A stretch of 64,000 nucleotides of DNA from Phenylobacterium sp. SCN 70-31 (GTDB taxonomy: Bacteria; Pseudomonadota; Alphaproteobacteria; Caulobacterales; Caulobacteraceae). The notes under the pieces are model-generated. The model was given only the letters and a program-made list of their open reading frames with translations. It made no database searches and was not told the DNA's origin. The position numbers were made by a program, and so were the translations under genes. How positions within the stretch are numbered: position 1 is the stretch's first letter; the number at the start of each line of letters is the position of its first letter. The stretch is from positions 62,001 through 126,000 of the forward strand of contig NZ_MEEX01000001.1 of NCBI RefSeq assembly GCF_001724605.1, written 5' to 3'. This document shows positions 17,530-25,996 of the stretch, one piece after another.

Positions 17530-19196
17530 TTTCCGGTGATGGTCCGGACGACGGCCGCGGCGTCCTCAGGCGGCCGGTCGCCGCGCCACACGACGTGCCC
17601 GTCCGGACGCACCAGGACCAGACGCCGTTCGTAGAGGGCCTGGACGGCCGGATCGCCGACACGCTCGATCCGCAGCGGCGCGCCCGCCGCGGCCATGGCG
17701 TCGGTCAGCGGCGCAAGTTCGCCCCCGTTGCCGTCGTCGCCTTCGTCGTCGCTCAGGACCAGCAGCACGAAGTCGTCGCCCACGAGGTCCAGCATGGTGC
17801 GGCCGTCGGCCAGCCAGGCATGGGGCGCGCGCGAGCCCGGCCAGGTGGTGGGCGTCAGGCGCGCGGTGTCGTCGCACGGCTCGGGCGTGCCGTCGCCGAC
17901 CACGATGTCCGAGCCCACGTAGCGATAGCCCAGGTGCGTGCCGGCGCTGCTGAACTGCCGCGAAAGCCACTGGATCTTGCGCTTCAGCTCGGCGCGCTCG
18001 CGGTCCGCGGCCTCGCCGGGCTGATCGATGTTGGCCGGCGTCTCGTCCATCACCATGTCGATCTTGTCGGAGTTGGTGGCCGAAATGATGCTGTTGCGGA
18101 TGGCGATCGGCTTGCGCTCGCGCTCGTAGCTCTCCAGCAGGCGCGGGCCGCCCCAGCCCTCCAGCGTCGCCTGGAGCTTCCAGGCGAGATCGCAGGCGTC
18201 GCCGATACCGGTATTCATGCCCACGCCGCCGGTGGGCGCGAACAGGTGGGCAGCGTCGCCCAGCAGGAACACCCGCCCCTCGCGCCACTTCCGGGCCACC
18301 GACTGATGGTGGTGCCAGTGGTTGACGTTGATGAGTTCGAAGTCGAAGGGCTTGCCCATGGCGCGGAAGAGGATCGCCTCGGCGTCCACCTCGTCCGTCT
18401 GCTTGGACGCGTCCAGGAAGTAGTACTGGAAGTTCCAGAGATCCTTGCCGTCGATGGCCGTGAAAACCCCGAAGCAGTCCGGCGTGAACACGAAATAGAG
18501 ATTGGCGAGTCCCCGGCCGTGGGCCTCCAGGAAGCCCGGGCTGCGGAAGAACAGGCTCACGTTCGCCCGCATCTTGCCGCGGCCGTTGCGGCGGATGCCG
18601 AGCTGGCGGCGGATCGGGCCGACCCCGCCCTCGCAGTCGGCGAGGTAGAGGGACGCGATGTCCTGGGTCTCACCGGTCTCGACATGCTGGACGTGGCCGA
18701 CGACGCCGTCCGCGTCCTGGGTGAAGCCGGTGGCGCGCCAGCCGCGCCGCAGGTCGATCTCGGGCCGCGACAGGGCGTGGGCCAGCAGCACCGGCTCCAG
18801 CGCCTGCTGCCCGATCTGGGTCTTGCCGTAAGGCGACCACTGCATCTCGGCGAAGCGGGCCGTGGCGACCGGGTCGCGGGTCATAAGTTCGCGGATCGAG
18901 GGCGACTGCACCCGGTGGACTTCCTGGCCCGCCAGTCGCGTGGTGAAGATGATGAAGTACGGATTGTCCGCCGGAATCGCCGCGTCGTAGATCGCCTGAT
19001 CCAGTCCCCAGCGCCGGTACAGCTCCATCGAGCGCGCGCCCAGAAGGGTCGCCTTGGGGTGCTGCATCGCGCCGATGCGCTCTTCCACCACGATGCTGCG
19101 CACGCCGCGGTGGGCCAGATCGATGGCCAGGGTAAGGCCGACGGGGCCACCGCCGACGATGAGGACGGGCGCTTCGGGAGCGGCTTTCCGGGTCAT
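17526..19196 (-). CDS. FAD-dependent aromatic/heteroaromatic monooxygenase
   Basis: 556 aa, PheA/TfdB-like flavoprotein hydroxylase. It has an N-terminal VGGGPVGLTLA dinucleotide motif, a YLADCEGGVGPIR DG-type motif, GDAAHLFAPTGGVGMNTGIGDA for FAD ribityl binding, and a C-terminal thioredoxin-like domain. Relatives hydroxylate phenols or pyridines, or open hydroxypyridine rings. The ATG lies 5 bp after the amidase gene in the same operon. With no NicX-type dioxygenase in sight, ring opening would have to be hydrolytic or done by this enzyme (inference). Confidence 0.88.
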   Translation of the reverse strand: MTRKAAPEAPVLIVGGGPVGLTLAIDLAHRGVRSIVVEERIGAMQHPKATLLGARSMELYRRWGLDQAIYDAAIPADNPYFIIFTTRLAGQEVHRVQSPSIRELMTRDPVATARFAEMQWSPYGKTQIGQQALEPVLLAHALSRPEIDLRRGWRATGFTQDADGVVGHVQHVETGETQDIASLYLADCEGGVGPIRRQLGIRRNGRGKMRANVSLFFRSPGFLEAHGRGLANLYFVFTPDCFGVFTAIDGKDLWNFQYYFLDASKQTDEVDAEAILFRAMGKPFDFELINVNHWHHHQSVARKWREGRVFLLGDAAHLFAPTGGVGMNTGIGDACDLAWKLQATLEGWGGPRLLESYERERKPIAIRNSIISATNSDKIDMVMDETPANIDQPGEAADRERAELKRKIQWLSRQFSSAGTHLGYRYVGSDIVVGDGTPEPCDDTARLTPTTWPGSRAPHAWLADGRTMLDLVGDDFVLLVLSDDEGDDGNGGELAPLTDAMAAAGAPLRIERVGDPAVQALYERRLVLVRPDGHVVWRGDRPPEDAAAVVRTITGN

Positions 19197-19201
19197 GGCG
19201 G

Positions 19202-19906
19202 CTACAGCGCTCGGGCCTTGAGCCAGTCCATGACCTCCTGCGCCTCGACGACGTCGGCGTACTTGAGCTGGAGGTCGGTCAGGTTGGCGTAGTGGTAGCT
19301 CTCGTGCTTGTCGGCCACACACTCTTCCGGGACGATCGTCCGATAGCCGCGCGACAGGGATTCCACGCCCGTGGCGCGGACGCAGCCCGAGGTCGAGCCG
19401 CCGGTCAGCACCACGGTGTCGACCTTGTGCCAGACCAGGTAGCTCTGCAGCGGGCTCTCGAAGAACGCGCTGGGCATCCGCTTGGTGAAGACGAGGTCCT
19501 TCGCCTCGTCGATCCGCACCCGCGGGTCGAACTTGTGACGCTCGCTGTCGTACTTGATGTTCTGGAGGCTGTCGGGCGTGTCGGTGCGCGTGCCCCAGAC
19601 GCCCGCGTCACCCCCGTCGGCCTTGTAGGCCACCCGGGTCCAGATCACCGGCATGCCGGCGGCGCGCGCCAGGGCCGATATGGTGTTGGTGTGTTCGATC
19701 TGGCGCGGGTCGGTGACATAGGCCGACTTCGGGAACAGGTCGGGCCGGGTGTAGGCCTGCTGGAAGTCGATGTTCACAACGGCCAGCTTCTCGCCGAAGC
19801 CGAACCGCGCACGGGCCGGATTGGCCTTCACCGCCTCGTAGAGCTGCCGCGCGGTCTTGTCCTCGCGGACCATGGTGGGCTCGAACTTCAGCTCGTCTTC
19901 CGCCAT
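19202..19906 (-). CDS. Isochorismatase-fold cysteine amidohydrolase
   Basis: 234 aa. It has the full catalytic triad of the family: Asp48 in NIDFQQAYT, Lys142 in FTKRMPSAF and Cys175 in STSGCVRATG. It resembles N-carbamoylsarcosine amidohydrolase and maleamate amidase more than true isochorismatase. The reaction is release of ammonia from an amide or carbamoyl group. The ATG at 19906 follows GGAGAGAG. A half-site (TTTGATATA at 19933) resembling the palindrome at 25952 lies upstream. In the operon it fits as the maleamate-type amidase step. Confidence 0.88.
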   Translation of the reverse strand: MAEDELKFEPTMVREDKTARQLYEAVKANPARARFGFGEKLAVVNIDFQQAYTRPDLFPKSAYVTDPRQIEHTNTISALARAAGMPVIWTRVAYKADGGDAGVWGTRTDTPDSLQNIKYDSERHKFDPRVRIDEAKDLVFTKRMPSAFFESPLQSYLVWHKVDTVVLTGGSTSGCVRATGVESLSRGYRTIVPEECVADKHESYHYANLTDLQLKYADVVEAQEVMDWLKARAL

Positions 19907-19973
19907 GGCGCAGCTCTCTCCGACCAAGCTTGTTTGATATATTGATTATGCCTTTATGGCGCAGCCATGCAAG

Positions 19974-20768
19974 CTATCCGTTCTCGTCCTCGTGCGGCGT
20001 CGCGGGCGTCTGGATGTGATAGGCGAAGCGCTCGGGGTGATACTGGGCGTAGATGAGCTGGATGGGCGTGGCGCTCGCGTCCCGCACCACCCGGACCACC
20101 CGCAAGAGCGGCGCCCCGACCGTCAGGCCCAGCGCGCCCGCGATCTGCGGCTCGGCGCCGGTGGCGGTGATCCATTGCTCGGCCTCGGCCGGTTCGGCGC
20201 CCGCGGCGCGCAGCAGCCGCAGCATCGGCTTGGTGGCCAGATCGCGCCGGGTGATCTTCCGCGCCACCGATTGCGGCAGGTAGGTCACGAGGTACGAGAA
20301 GGGTTCGCCGTCCAGCCGCCGCAGCCGGTTCACGCGCCGTACGGGGGCGTTCGGATCGAGCTGCAACAGACGGGCGACCTCGCCGTTCGCCGTCTCCTCG
20401 GCCACATCGAGAAGTTCGACCTCGGTGTCGGCGCCGATGCGCTCCAGCAGTTGGACCAGCGTGTCGAACGAGCCGGTGACCAGGCCCTCCGACACCACGC
20501 CCGCCACTACCGTCCCGCGTCCGCGCCTCCGGGTCACGAGCTGTTCGGCGGCCAGGTCGTTCAGCGCCCGCTTGGCGGTGATCCGCGACACCGCGAACAG
20601 CTTCGCCAGGTCTTCCTCGCCCGGCAGCACGGCACCCGGCGCGAAGTCACCCCGCCGGATCCGCTCCTTCAGGATCAGGAAGATCTGATGATAGAGCGGG
20701 GTCGGCGCCGCCCCATCGATCAGATGCGGCCCCAGCCCCGCCGTCGCACCCGGTATGCTCGACGCCAT
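19974..20768 (-). CDS. GntR-family regulator with UTRA domain
   Basis: 264 aa, HutC subfamily. The winged helix (about 25-95) contains TPLYHQIFLILKERI and SRITAKRALNDLAAEQLV; the UTRA domain follows. The ATG at 20768 follows GGGGAC. It lies inside the catabolic operon, between the deacetylase pair and the amidase, which suggests autoregulation with the pathway genes. The 24-bp palindrome at the operon promoter (25952-25975) is its most likely operator, but the regulator at 10676 is an alternative. Confidence 0.9.
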   Translation of the reverse strand: MASSIPGATAGLGPHLIDGAAPTPLYHQIFLILKERIRRGDFAPGAVLPGEEDLAKLFAVSRITAKRALNDLAAEQLVTRRRGRGTVVAGVVSEGLVTGSFDTLVQLLERIGADTEVELLDVAEETANGEVARLLQLDPNAPVRRVNRLRRLDGEPFSYLVTYLPQSVARKITRRDLATKPMLRLLRAAGAEPAEAEQWITATGAEPQIAGALGLTVGAPLLRVVRVVRDASATPIQLIYAQYHPERFAYHIQTPATPHEDENG

Positions 20769-20828
20769 CAATGTCCCCGGCGGGCCATCCGCCCGCTGCG
20801 CCTTAACTGCACGCCCACAGGCGGACTG

Positions 20829-21740
20829 TCACGCCGCGGCGTCCACGATCTCGGCCGCGGTCCCCGCCCAGACGGACGCGTCGTCCGCCAGGCCGGCCAG
20901 AATCTCGCGCACCGCCCACATGCGGAACGGCTGCCCCGCCACATAGGGCGTGAGCGTGAAGCCGAGGACCTGGCCGCCGCAACGTTCGCCCTCGTCCTTC
21001 AGGCACGCGACGGCCTCGCCGATCTGCGCGGCCCAGACCCGCTCGTCCTGGCGGCGGTCCGAGAGCAGCGTGCGATCGTCGAGTTCGTTGGACAGGGGAA
21101 CGGCGGTCATCGCGCCGCTGTCGGTTCGGATGGCCACCGGCACCGTGTCCTGCTCCCAGTCCAGGCAGATGTCGAAGCCGGCCTCGGCGATCAGGTCCAG
21201 GGTTGCGAAGGACTGCTGGCGCGCCGGGCTCATCCAGGTGCGCGGCTTCAGGCCGGCGGCGTCGAACGCCGCGCGCACCCTGGCCACCACGGCGCGCTCG
21301 TCGGCGACTTCCATCCCGCTCCAATGGATATGGTCCGTGTCCCATCCGTAGGCCGCGATCTCGTGACCATCGGCCAGGATCGCGTCGACCAGGGGCCGGA
21401 CGCGATCCAGGAGCACCGCGTTGACCGGAAAGGTCGCTTTCAGACCCCGCGCCTTCAAGGCGTCCAGCAGGCGGAAGGCGCCGACGCGAAGGCCATAGTC
21501 CCGGGTCGTGAAGTGGCGCAGGTCGGGATAGGGCGTGACCATCGCGCCGGGCGACTTGAACGGCTTCCCGGTCGGATTGAGCATGTGGAACTCGATCGGC
21601 ACGACGATCATCGCCGCGACCCGTCGCCCGTCGGCCCAGGCCAGCGGCTCGCGCGCGCCCGCCGGCCGCCAGGCATAGCGGTCCTGGTCCATGCCGTACC
21701 GGCGCAGCGGGTACTCGAGATAGTCGGGGGGCAGCGCCAT
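20829..21740 (-). CDS. PuuE-like polysaccharide-deacetylase-fold protein lacking metal-site histidines
   Basis: 303 aa, NodB-homology/PuuE-like fold. It pairs with the 316-aa paralogue encoded immediately upstream (stop and start codons abut). The acidic residue Glu50 is kept, but the three His positions seen in the paralogue are replaced: Tyr131 (AAYGW), Thr264 (TLTPY) and Phe272 (GQPFR). It is therefore probably a non-catalytic partner, for example in a heterodimer. The alternative is a changed mechanism in this subfamily. Confidence 0.85.
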   Translation of the reverse strand: MALPPDYLEYPLRRYGMDQDRYAWRPAGAREPLAWADGRRVAAMIVVPIEFHMLNPTGKPFKSPGAMVTPYPDLRHFTTRDYGLRVGAFRLLDALKARGLKATFPVNAVLLDRVRPLVDAILADGHEIAAYGWDTDHIHWSGMEVADERAVVARVRAAFDAAGLKPRTWMSPARQQSFATLDLIAEAGFDICLDWEQDTVPVAIRTDSGAMTAVPLSNELDDRTLLSDRRQDERVWAAQIGEAVACLKDEGERCGGQVLGFTLTPYVAGQPFRMWAVREILAGLADDASVWAGTAAEIVDAAA

Positions 21741-22691
21741 TCAGGCCTCCTCTTCCGCCGCGAAACCGAAGCCCGGCCGCTCGAGACCCCGCCGGCGGAT
21801 GTCGCCAAGGGTCCCGTCCCAGTGGGCCTCCCGGTAGTGGCCGGCGATCTCGGCGGCCGTGGCGATCCAGACGTCGTCGGCATGATCGGCGATGTGCTTC
21901 AGCGCCGCCTCGAACGGACGGATGCGGTGCGACTGGCCGACCAGATAGGCGTGCAGCGGAATGCACATCACCGTGCCGCTCGTCGCGCCCTCCTCCAGGA
22001 GCTGATCGAAGTGTCGCTTGAGGATGTCGGCGTAGCGCCAGGGGTCCATCGCCAGCGCGCCGTAGGTGATGACGTCGTTCACCTCCAGCGAATACGGCAT
22101 CGAAACGACCTTGCCCTGCCGGGTCTTCAGCGGCTGAGGCTGGTCGTCCTGGAACAGGTCGCAGCTGTACCAGAAGTCGTACTCGCCCAGCAGTTCGAAG
22201 GTGCGCTCGGTATGGGTCAGGGCCGGCGCGAGATACCCGCGGATCCGTTGGCCGGTGGCGGCCTGGATGGTCCGGATCGAGTCCTCGATCATGGCGCGCT
22301 CCTGCGCCTCGTCCATCTCGTAGGAATAGCGGGTGTTGTAGATGCCGTGGGAGAAGAACTCCCAGTTCCGGGCGACGCAGGCCTCGATGATCTCGGGATG
22401 GTGGTCGATCAGCGCCGTCGAGAGCGAGATCGAACCCCGCATCCCGTACTTGTCCATCAGCTCCATCAGCCGCCAGTGGCCGACGCGGTTGCCCCAGTCG
22501 CGCTGGGAATAGCCGACCACGTCCGGCGCGGGCCTGGGCCAGCCGGGCCGCAGCGGGTTCTTCGGCGGATTGAATTCGTAGAACTCGATGTTCGGCGCGA
22601 TCCAGAACGCCAGCTTCTTGCCGCCCGGCCAGACCACCTTCGGCCGGTCGCGATAGGGCCAGTAGTCGTAGAGGTTCGGCTCGGCGTGCAT
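21741..22691 (-). CDS. PuuE-like polysaccharide-deacetylase-family amidohydrolase
   Basis: 316 aa. It belongs to the allantoinase PuuE-like branch of the polysaccharide-deacetylase superfamily, not to wall-modifying enzymes: it has no signal peptide. Active-site candidates are Glu36 (NIEFYE), His115 (FSHG), His247 (PLHAY) and His255 (GQSHR). Relatives hydrolyse a cyclic ureide or linear amide. It starts 1 bp after the leuD-like gene. In the operon it could open a cyclic imide or lactam ring (inference). Confidence 0.87.
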   Translation of the reverse strand: MHAEPNLYDYWPYRDRPKVVWPGGKKLAFWIAPNIEFYEFNPPKNPLRPGWPRPAPDVVGYSQRDWGNRVGHWRLMELMDKYGMRGSISLSTALIDHHPEIIEACVARNWEFFSHGIYNTRYSYEMDEAQERAMIEDSIRTIQAATGQRIRGYLAPALTHTERTFELLGEYDFWYSCDLFQDDQPQPLKTRQGKVVSMPYSLEVNDVITYGALAMDPWRYADILKRHFDQLLEEGATSGTVMCIPLHAYLVGQSHRIRPFEAALKHIADHADDVWIATAAEIAGHYREAHWDGTLGDIRRRGLERPGFGFAAEEEA

Positions 22692-22692
22692 C

Positions 22693-23349
22693 TTATGCGA
22701 CCTCGCTGCGGGACGTGGGGCTCGGGGCGGTCAGATAGATCCAGGGTCGGCGGCTGCGGTCGGCCTGGCGGAAGGCGGCGATCTCGTCGCGCCAGCGGAG
22801 GGTCAGGTCGATGGCGTCCAGGCCATGACGCAGCATTTCGCGTTGTTCGTCGCCCAGCTCGAACGGCGTCGGCTCGCCGTCCGGCCCGGCGATCCGCATG
22901 TCCTCCAGGCTCACCGTCACCCGCCGGCCCTGCGGGTCCTCGGCGACCGCAGCGGCCAGGACGGCGACCCGCTCGGCCGCCAGGACGACCGGCACGATGC
23001 CGTTGCGGACGCAGTTGTTGAAGAAGATCGGGTTGAAGCTGGGCGCGACGATCGCCCGGAAGCCGTACTCCGCCAGCGCCCAGGCGGCATGCTCGCGGCT
23101 GGAGCCGCAGCCGAAGTTCTCACCGCCCAGCAGGATCTGCGCGCCCGCATAGGCCGGATCGTTCAGCACGAAGGCCGGGTCGGGCGTCCGTCCGCCGATC
23201 TCGGTATAGCGCCACCCGGCGAACAGGCCGTCGGCCAGGCCGGTCTTGGAGACGCTCCGGATTTCGCGCGACGGGATGATCGCATCGGTGTCGACGTTCG
23301 CCCGCACCAGCGGAGCGGCCACCGAGGTCAGGCGGCTGAAGGGTTCCAT
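22693..23349 (-). CDS. LeuD-like small subunit of an aconitase-family hydratase
   Basis: 218 aa swivel domain. It has VRANVDTDAIIPSR at the N-terminus, LGGENFGCGSSREHA as the substrate-binding loop, and NPIFFNNCVRNGIVPV. It starts within the leuC-like stop codon (ATGA). It forms the hydratase with the large subunit. No leuA or leuB is nearby, and the pair lies between a CoA-transferase and amidohydrolases. It is therefore more likely a catabolic alkylmaleate or mesaconate-type hydratase than leucine biosynthesis; the substrate is inferred from context. Confidence 0.9.
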   Translation of the reverse strand: MEPFSRLTSVAAPLVRANVDTDAIIPSREIRSVSKTGLADGLFAGWRYTEIGGRTPDPAFVLNDPAYAGAQILLGGENFGCGSSREHAAWALAEYGFRAIVAPSFNPIFFNNCVRNGIVPVVLAAERVAVLAAAVAEDPQGRRVTVSLEDMRIAGPDGEPTPFELGDEQREMLRHGLDAIDLTLRWRDEIAAFRQADRSRRPWIYLTAPSPTSRSEVA

Positions 23350-24770
23350 CAGACCGGCTCCGGAGCAAGCTTGCGGGGGTCGGCGATGGCGCCGCGGATC
23401 GCCGAGGCCGCCACCGTCTCGGGCGAGGCCAGATGCGAGCGGGTCTGCGGCCCCTGGCGGCTCTCGAAGTTGCGGTTGGTGGACGACACCACCCGCTGGC
23501 GCTCGCCGAAGCTCTCGCCGCCGGCGAAGAAGCACATGGAGCAACCCGACTCCCGCCACTCGAACCCCGCGTCCAGGAAGACGCGGTCCAGTCCCTCGGC
23601 CTCGGCCTGATGCTTCACCCGCGTCGAGCCCGGCACGCAGATCGCCTTGACGCCCGCCGCCACGCGTCGCCCCTTTAGCAGCGCCGCGGCCCGGCGCAGG
23701 TCGCTGATCCGGCTGTTCGTGCACGAGCCGATGAACGCCGCGCCGATCGGCAGCCCCTCCAGCGGCTGGCCCGGCGTCAGGTCCATGTAGCCCAGCGCCC
23801 GGTCATAGGCCTCGCGGCTGTCGCGGTCCGCCACCGCGTCGTAGTCCGGGACCGCCGAGCCGATGGGCGCCCCCTGCTGCGGACTGACGCCCCAGGTGAC
23901 CATCGGGGAGATCTCGGCCGCGTCGATGGTCACCTCCCTGTCGAACACGGCGTCCGGGTCCGAGCGCAGCCCGCGCCACTCGGCCAGCGCCAGGTCCCAG
24001 GCCTCGCCCTTGGGCGCGTAGGCCCGACCCTCGAGGTATTCGAACACCTTGTCGTCCGGCGCGACGATCGCCGTGAACGCCGCGATCTCGGTCGCCATGT
24101 TGCAGAGGGTGAGACGCTCCTCGACCGACAGGGCCTCGACACCCTCGCCGGCGTATTCGACGACGTGATCGCGCGCGCCGGACGCCGAGATCTTCGCCAC
24201 CACCGCCAGCGCCAGGTCCTTGGCCGTCACGCCGGGGGCGAGCCGGTTGGCGACCGTGATCCGCATCGTGCGCGGCCTGGCGATCCGCAAGGTCCCGGTG
24301 GCCAGCGCATGCTCGGCCTCGGTGGAGCCGATCCCCCAGGCGAGCGCCCCCATCGCCCCCTGGGTGCAGGTGTGGCTGTCCGGACAGACCAGGGTCGCGC
24401 CCGGCAGCACCAGGGCGTGCTCGGGCGAGATGACGTGGACGATCCCCTGCCCTTCATCCCCGATGTCGAACAGCGTGATGCCCGCTTCGCGCGCGGCGTC
24501 GCGGGTCTGGGTGATGAACGACGTCCCCGTCGGCATCACGGTCTTGTCCGTACGGCCGGGGAAGGTGTCGACCACGTGGTCCATGGTGCAGAAGGTCTGG
24601 GCGGGCGCCATCACCGGGCGACCGGCGGCCTGGAGACTCTTCAGCGCCACGCCGCCCGTGCGCTCGTGCAGCAGCACGCGATCGATCAGGACGAGGCCGA
24701 CGTCCTCGGGAAGCGCCCGGACGAGATGCGTGCGCCAGATCCTGTCGAACAGCGTCTGCGGACCGCTCAT
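23349..24770 (-). CDS. LeuC-like large subunit of an aconitase-family hydratase
   Basis: 473 aa. The three [4Fe-4S] cysteine ligands are visible: one in IGSCTNSR and two in GCSMCFF. CPDSHTCTQGAMG and DHVVDTFPG are family signatures. Its length fits isopropylmalate isomerase large subunits; related subunits form 2,3-dimethylmaleate hydratase and maleate hydratase. Its start overlaps the stop of the CaiB gene and its stop overlaps the start of the small subunit, so all three are translationally coupled. Predicted action: reversible hydration of a substituted maleate to a malate. Confidence 0.92.
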   Translation of the reverse strand: MSGPQTLFDRIWRTHLVRALPEDVGLVLIDRVLLHERTGGVALKSLQAAGRPVMAPAQTFCTMDHVVDTFPGRTDKTVMPTGTSFITQTRDAAREAGITLFDIGDEGQGIVHVISPEHALVLPGATLVCPDSHTCTQGAMGALAWGIGSTEAEHALATGTLRIARPRTMRITVANRLAPGVTAKDLALAVVAKISASGARDHVVEYAGEGVEALSVEERLTLCNMATEIAAFTAIVAPDDKVFEYLEGRAYAPKGEAWDLALAEWRGLRSDPDAVFDREVTIDAAEISPMVTWGVSPQQGAPIGSAVPDYDAVADRDSREAYDRALGYMDLTPGQPLEGLPIGAAFIGSCTNSRISDLRRAAALLKGRRVAAGVKAICVPGSTRVKHQAEAEGLDRVFLDAGFEWRESGCSMCFFAGGESFGERQRVVSSTNRNFESRQGPQTRSHLASPETVAASAIRGAIADPRKLAPEPV

Positions 24771-25909
24771 GCGACGGGGCCTCGCAGGCCCAGTTCGGCC
24801 ATCACGGCCTCGGTGTCGGCGCCCGGCGCCGGCGGGTCGCGGGTGACGCCCAGACGCTGGCCGCCCATCTCCAACGGCAGGCCCGGCAGGAAGGTTTCGC
24901 GGCCGTCGGCCAGGGTCACCGGGACCAGCCCGCCTGATCGCAGGTGCGGATCGTCGAACAGGTCCTCCGGCCGCGAGACCGGCGCGAAGGGCAGGCCCAC
25001 CACTTCCAGCTTCGCCATCAGCTCGTCCTTGGCGAAGCTTTTGAACAGCGCCCTCACCTCGGGCAGGATCCGGTCGCGGGCGAGGACGCGGGCGTTGTTC
25101 AGGTCCAGGCTGGCGTCGTCGCCCAGGGCCAGGCCGAAGCCCTTGCAGAACGCCTTCCACTGGGCGTCGCTCACCACGCCCACGAACACGCTGGCGCCGT
25201 CGGCCGTCTCGAAGATGTCGTAGATCGCCCAGGCCGAGATGCGGGCCGGCATCGGCTGGGCCGCCACGCCCGTCACCGCCATCTGCGCCATGTGCTGGCC
25301 GACGAGGAAGGCGGTGGTCTCGAACAGCGAGCAGTTCACCTGCTGCCCCTCGCCCGTGCGATGGCGCTGCTCCACCGCGGCAAGGATGCCGATCACGCCG
25401 AACATCCCGCCGGTGACGTCGATCACCGAGCTGCCCGCGCGCAGAGGCCGCCCCGGCGGGCCCGTCATGTAGGCGAGCCCCCCCATCATCTGGGCCACCT
25501 CGTCGAGGGCGGTCCGCGATTCATAGGGGCCGGACAGGAAGCCCTTGGCCGAGCAGTAGATCAGCCTCGGATTGACCGCCTTCAGCGCCGCATAGCCCAA
25601 GCCCAGCTTGTCCATCGTCCCGGTCCGGAAGTTCTCGATGAGGACGTCCGACGCCGCCACCAGCGCCTTGGCCGCCGCCAGGTCGTCGGGCGCCTTGAGG
25701 TCCAGGCAGATGCTGCGCTTGTTGCGGTTGTACATCGGGAAGTAGCCCGCGCCCGAGCCCAGCAGGCGGCGCGTCTGGTCCCCGCCCGGCGGCTCGACGC
25801 GCGTGACCTCGGCGCCCAGGTCGGCCAGGATCAGGCCGGCCGACGGCCCCATGACCATGTGGGTGAACTCGACCACCTTCAGCCCGTGGAGCGGCAGGGT
25901 GTCAGTCAT
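24767..25909 (-). CDS. CaiB/BaiF class III CoA-transferase
   Basis: 380 aa. It opens with LPLHGLKVVEFTHMVMGPSAG and has RNKRSICLDL and DVLIENFRTG, typical of class III CoA-transferases. The catalytic Asp is probably Asp136 (ALDEVAQ). It moves CoA between carboxylic acids, with succinyl-CoA a usual donor. It is the first gene of the eight-gene minus-strand operon, 87 bp from the divergent lyase gene. It would activate the malate derivative produced by the LeuCD-like hydratase (inference). Confidence 0.92.
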   Translation of the reverse strand: MTDTLPLHGLKVVEFTHMVMGPSAGLILADLGAEVTRVEPPGGDQTRRLLGSGAGYFPMYNRNKRSICLDLKAPDDLAAAKALVAASDVLIENFRTGTMDKLGLGYAALKAVNPRLIYCSAKGFLSGPYESRTALDEVAQMMGGLAYMTGPPGRPLRAGSSVIDVTGGMFGVIGILAAVEQRHRTGEGQQVNCSLFETTAFLVGQHMAQMAVTGVAAQPMPARISAWAIYDIFETADGASVFVGVVSDAQWKAFCKGFGLALGDDASLDLNNARVLARDRILPEVRALFKSFAKDELMAKLEVVGLPFAPVSRPEDLFDDPHLRSGGLVPVTLADGRETFLPGLPLEMGGQRLGVTRDPPAPGADTEAVMAELGLRGPVA

Positions 25910-25951
25910 GGGTTCGGAAACTCCGCGCTTCAGGGCTGGCGACATCCTAAT

Positions 25952-25975
25952 ATTTGATCTAACATTATATCAAAT
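25952..25975. promoter_or_regulatory. 24-bp palindromic operator in a divergent promoter
   Basis: ATTTGAT and ATCAAAT flank a 10-bp AT-rich spacer whose inner TAA/TTA triplets are also symmetrical, so 10 of 12 base pairs match. It lies between CaiB (start 25909) and the lyase (start 25997), in an AT-rich patch unusual for this DNA. It is probably the operator of the GntR at 19974. Confidence 0.65.
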
Positions 25976-25996
25976 GATCTTTTAGGCGGAGCGACC

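Noticed and set aside
22693..22728. Leucine biosynthesis as the role of the LeuCD pair
   Set aside because: No leuA or leuB nearby, and the pair is coupled to a CoA-transferase and amidohydrolases; a catabolic role is likelier, though not proven.
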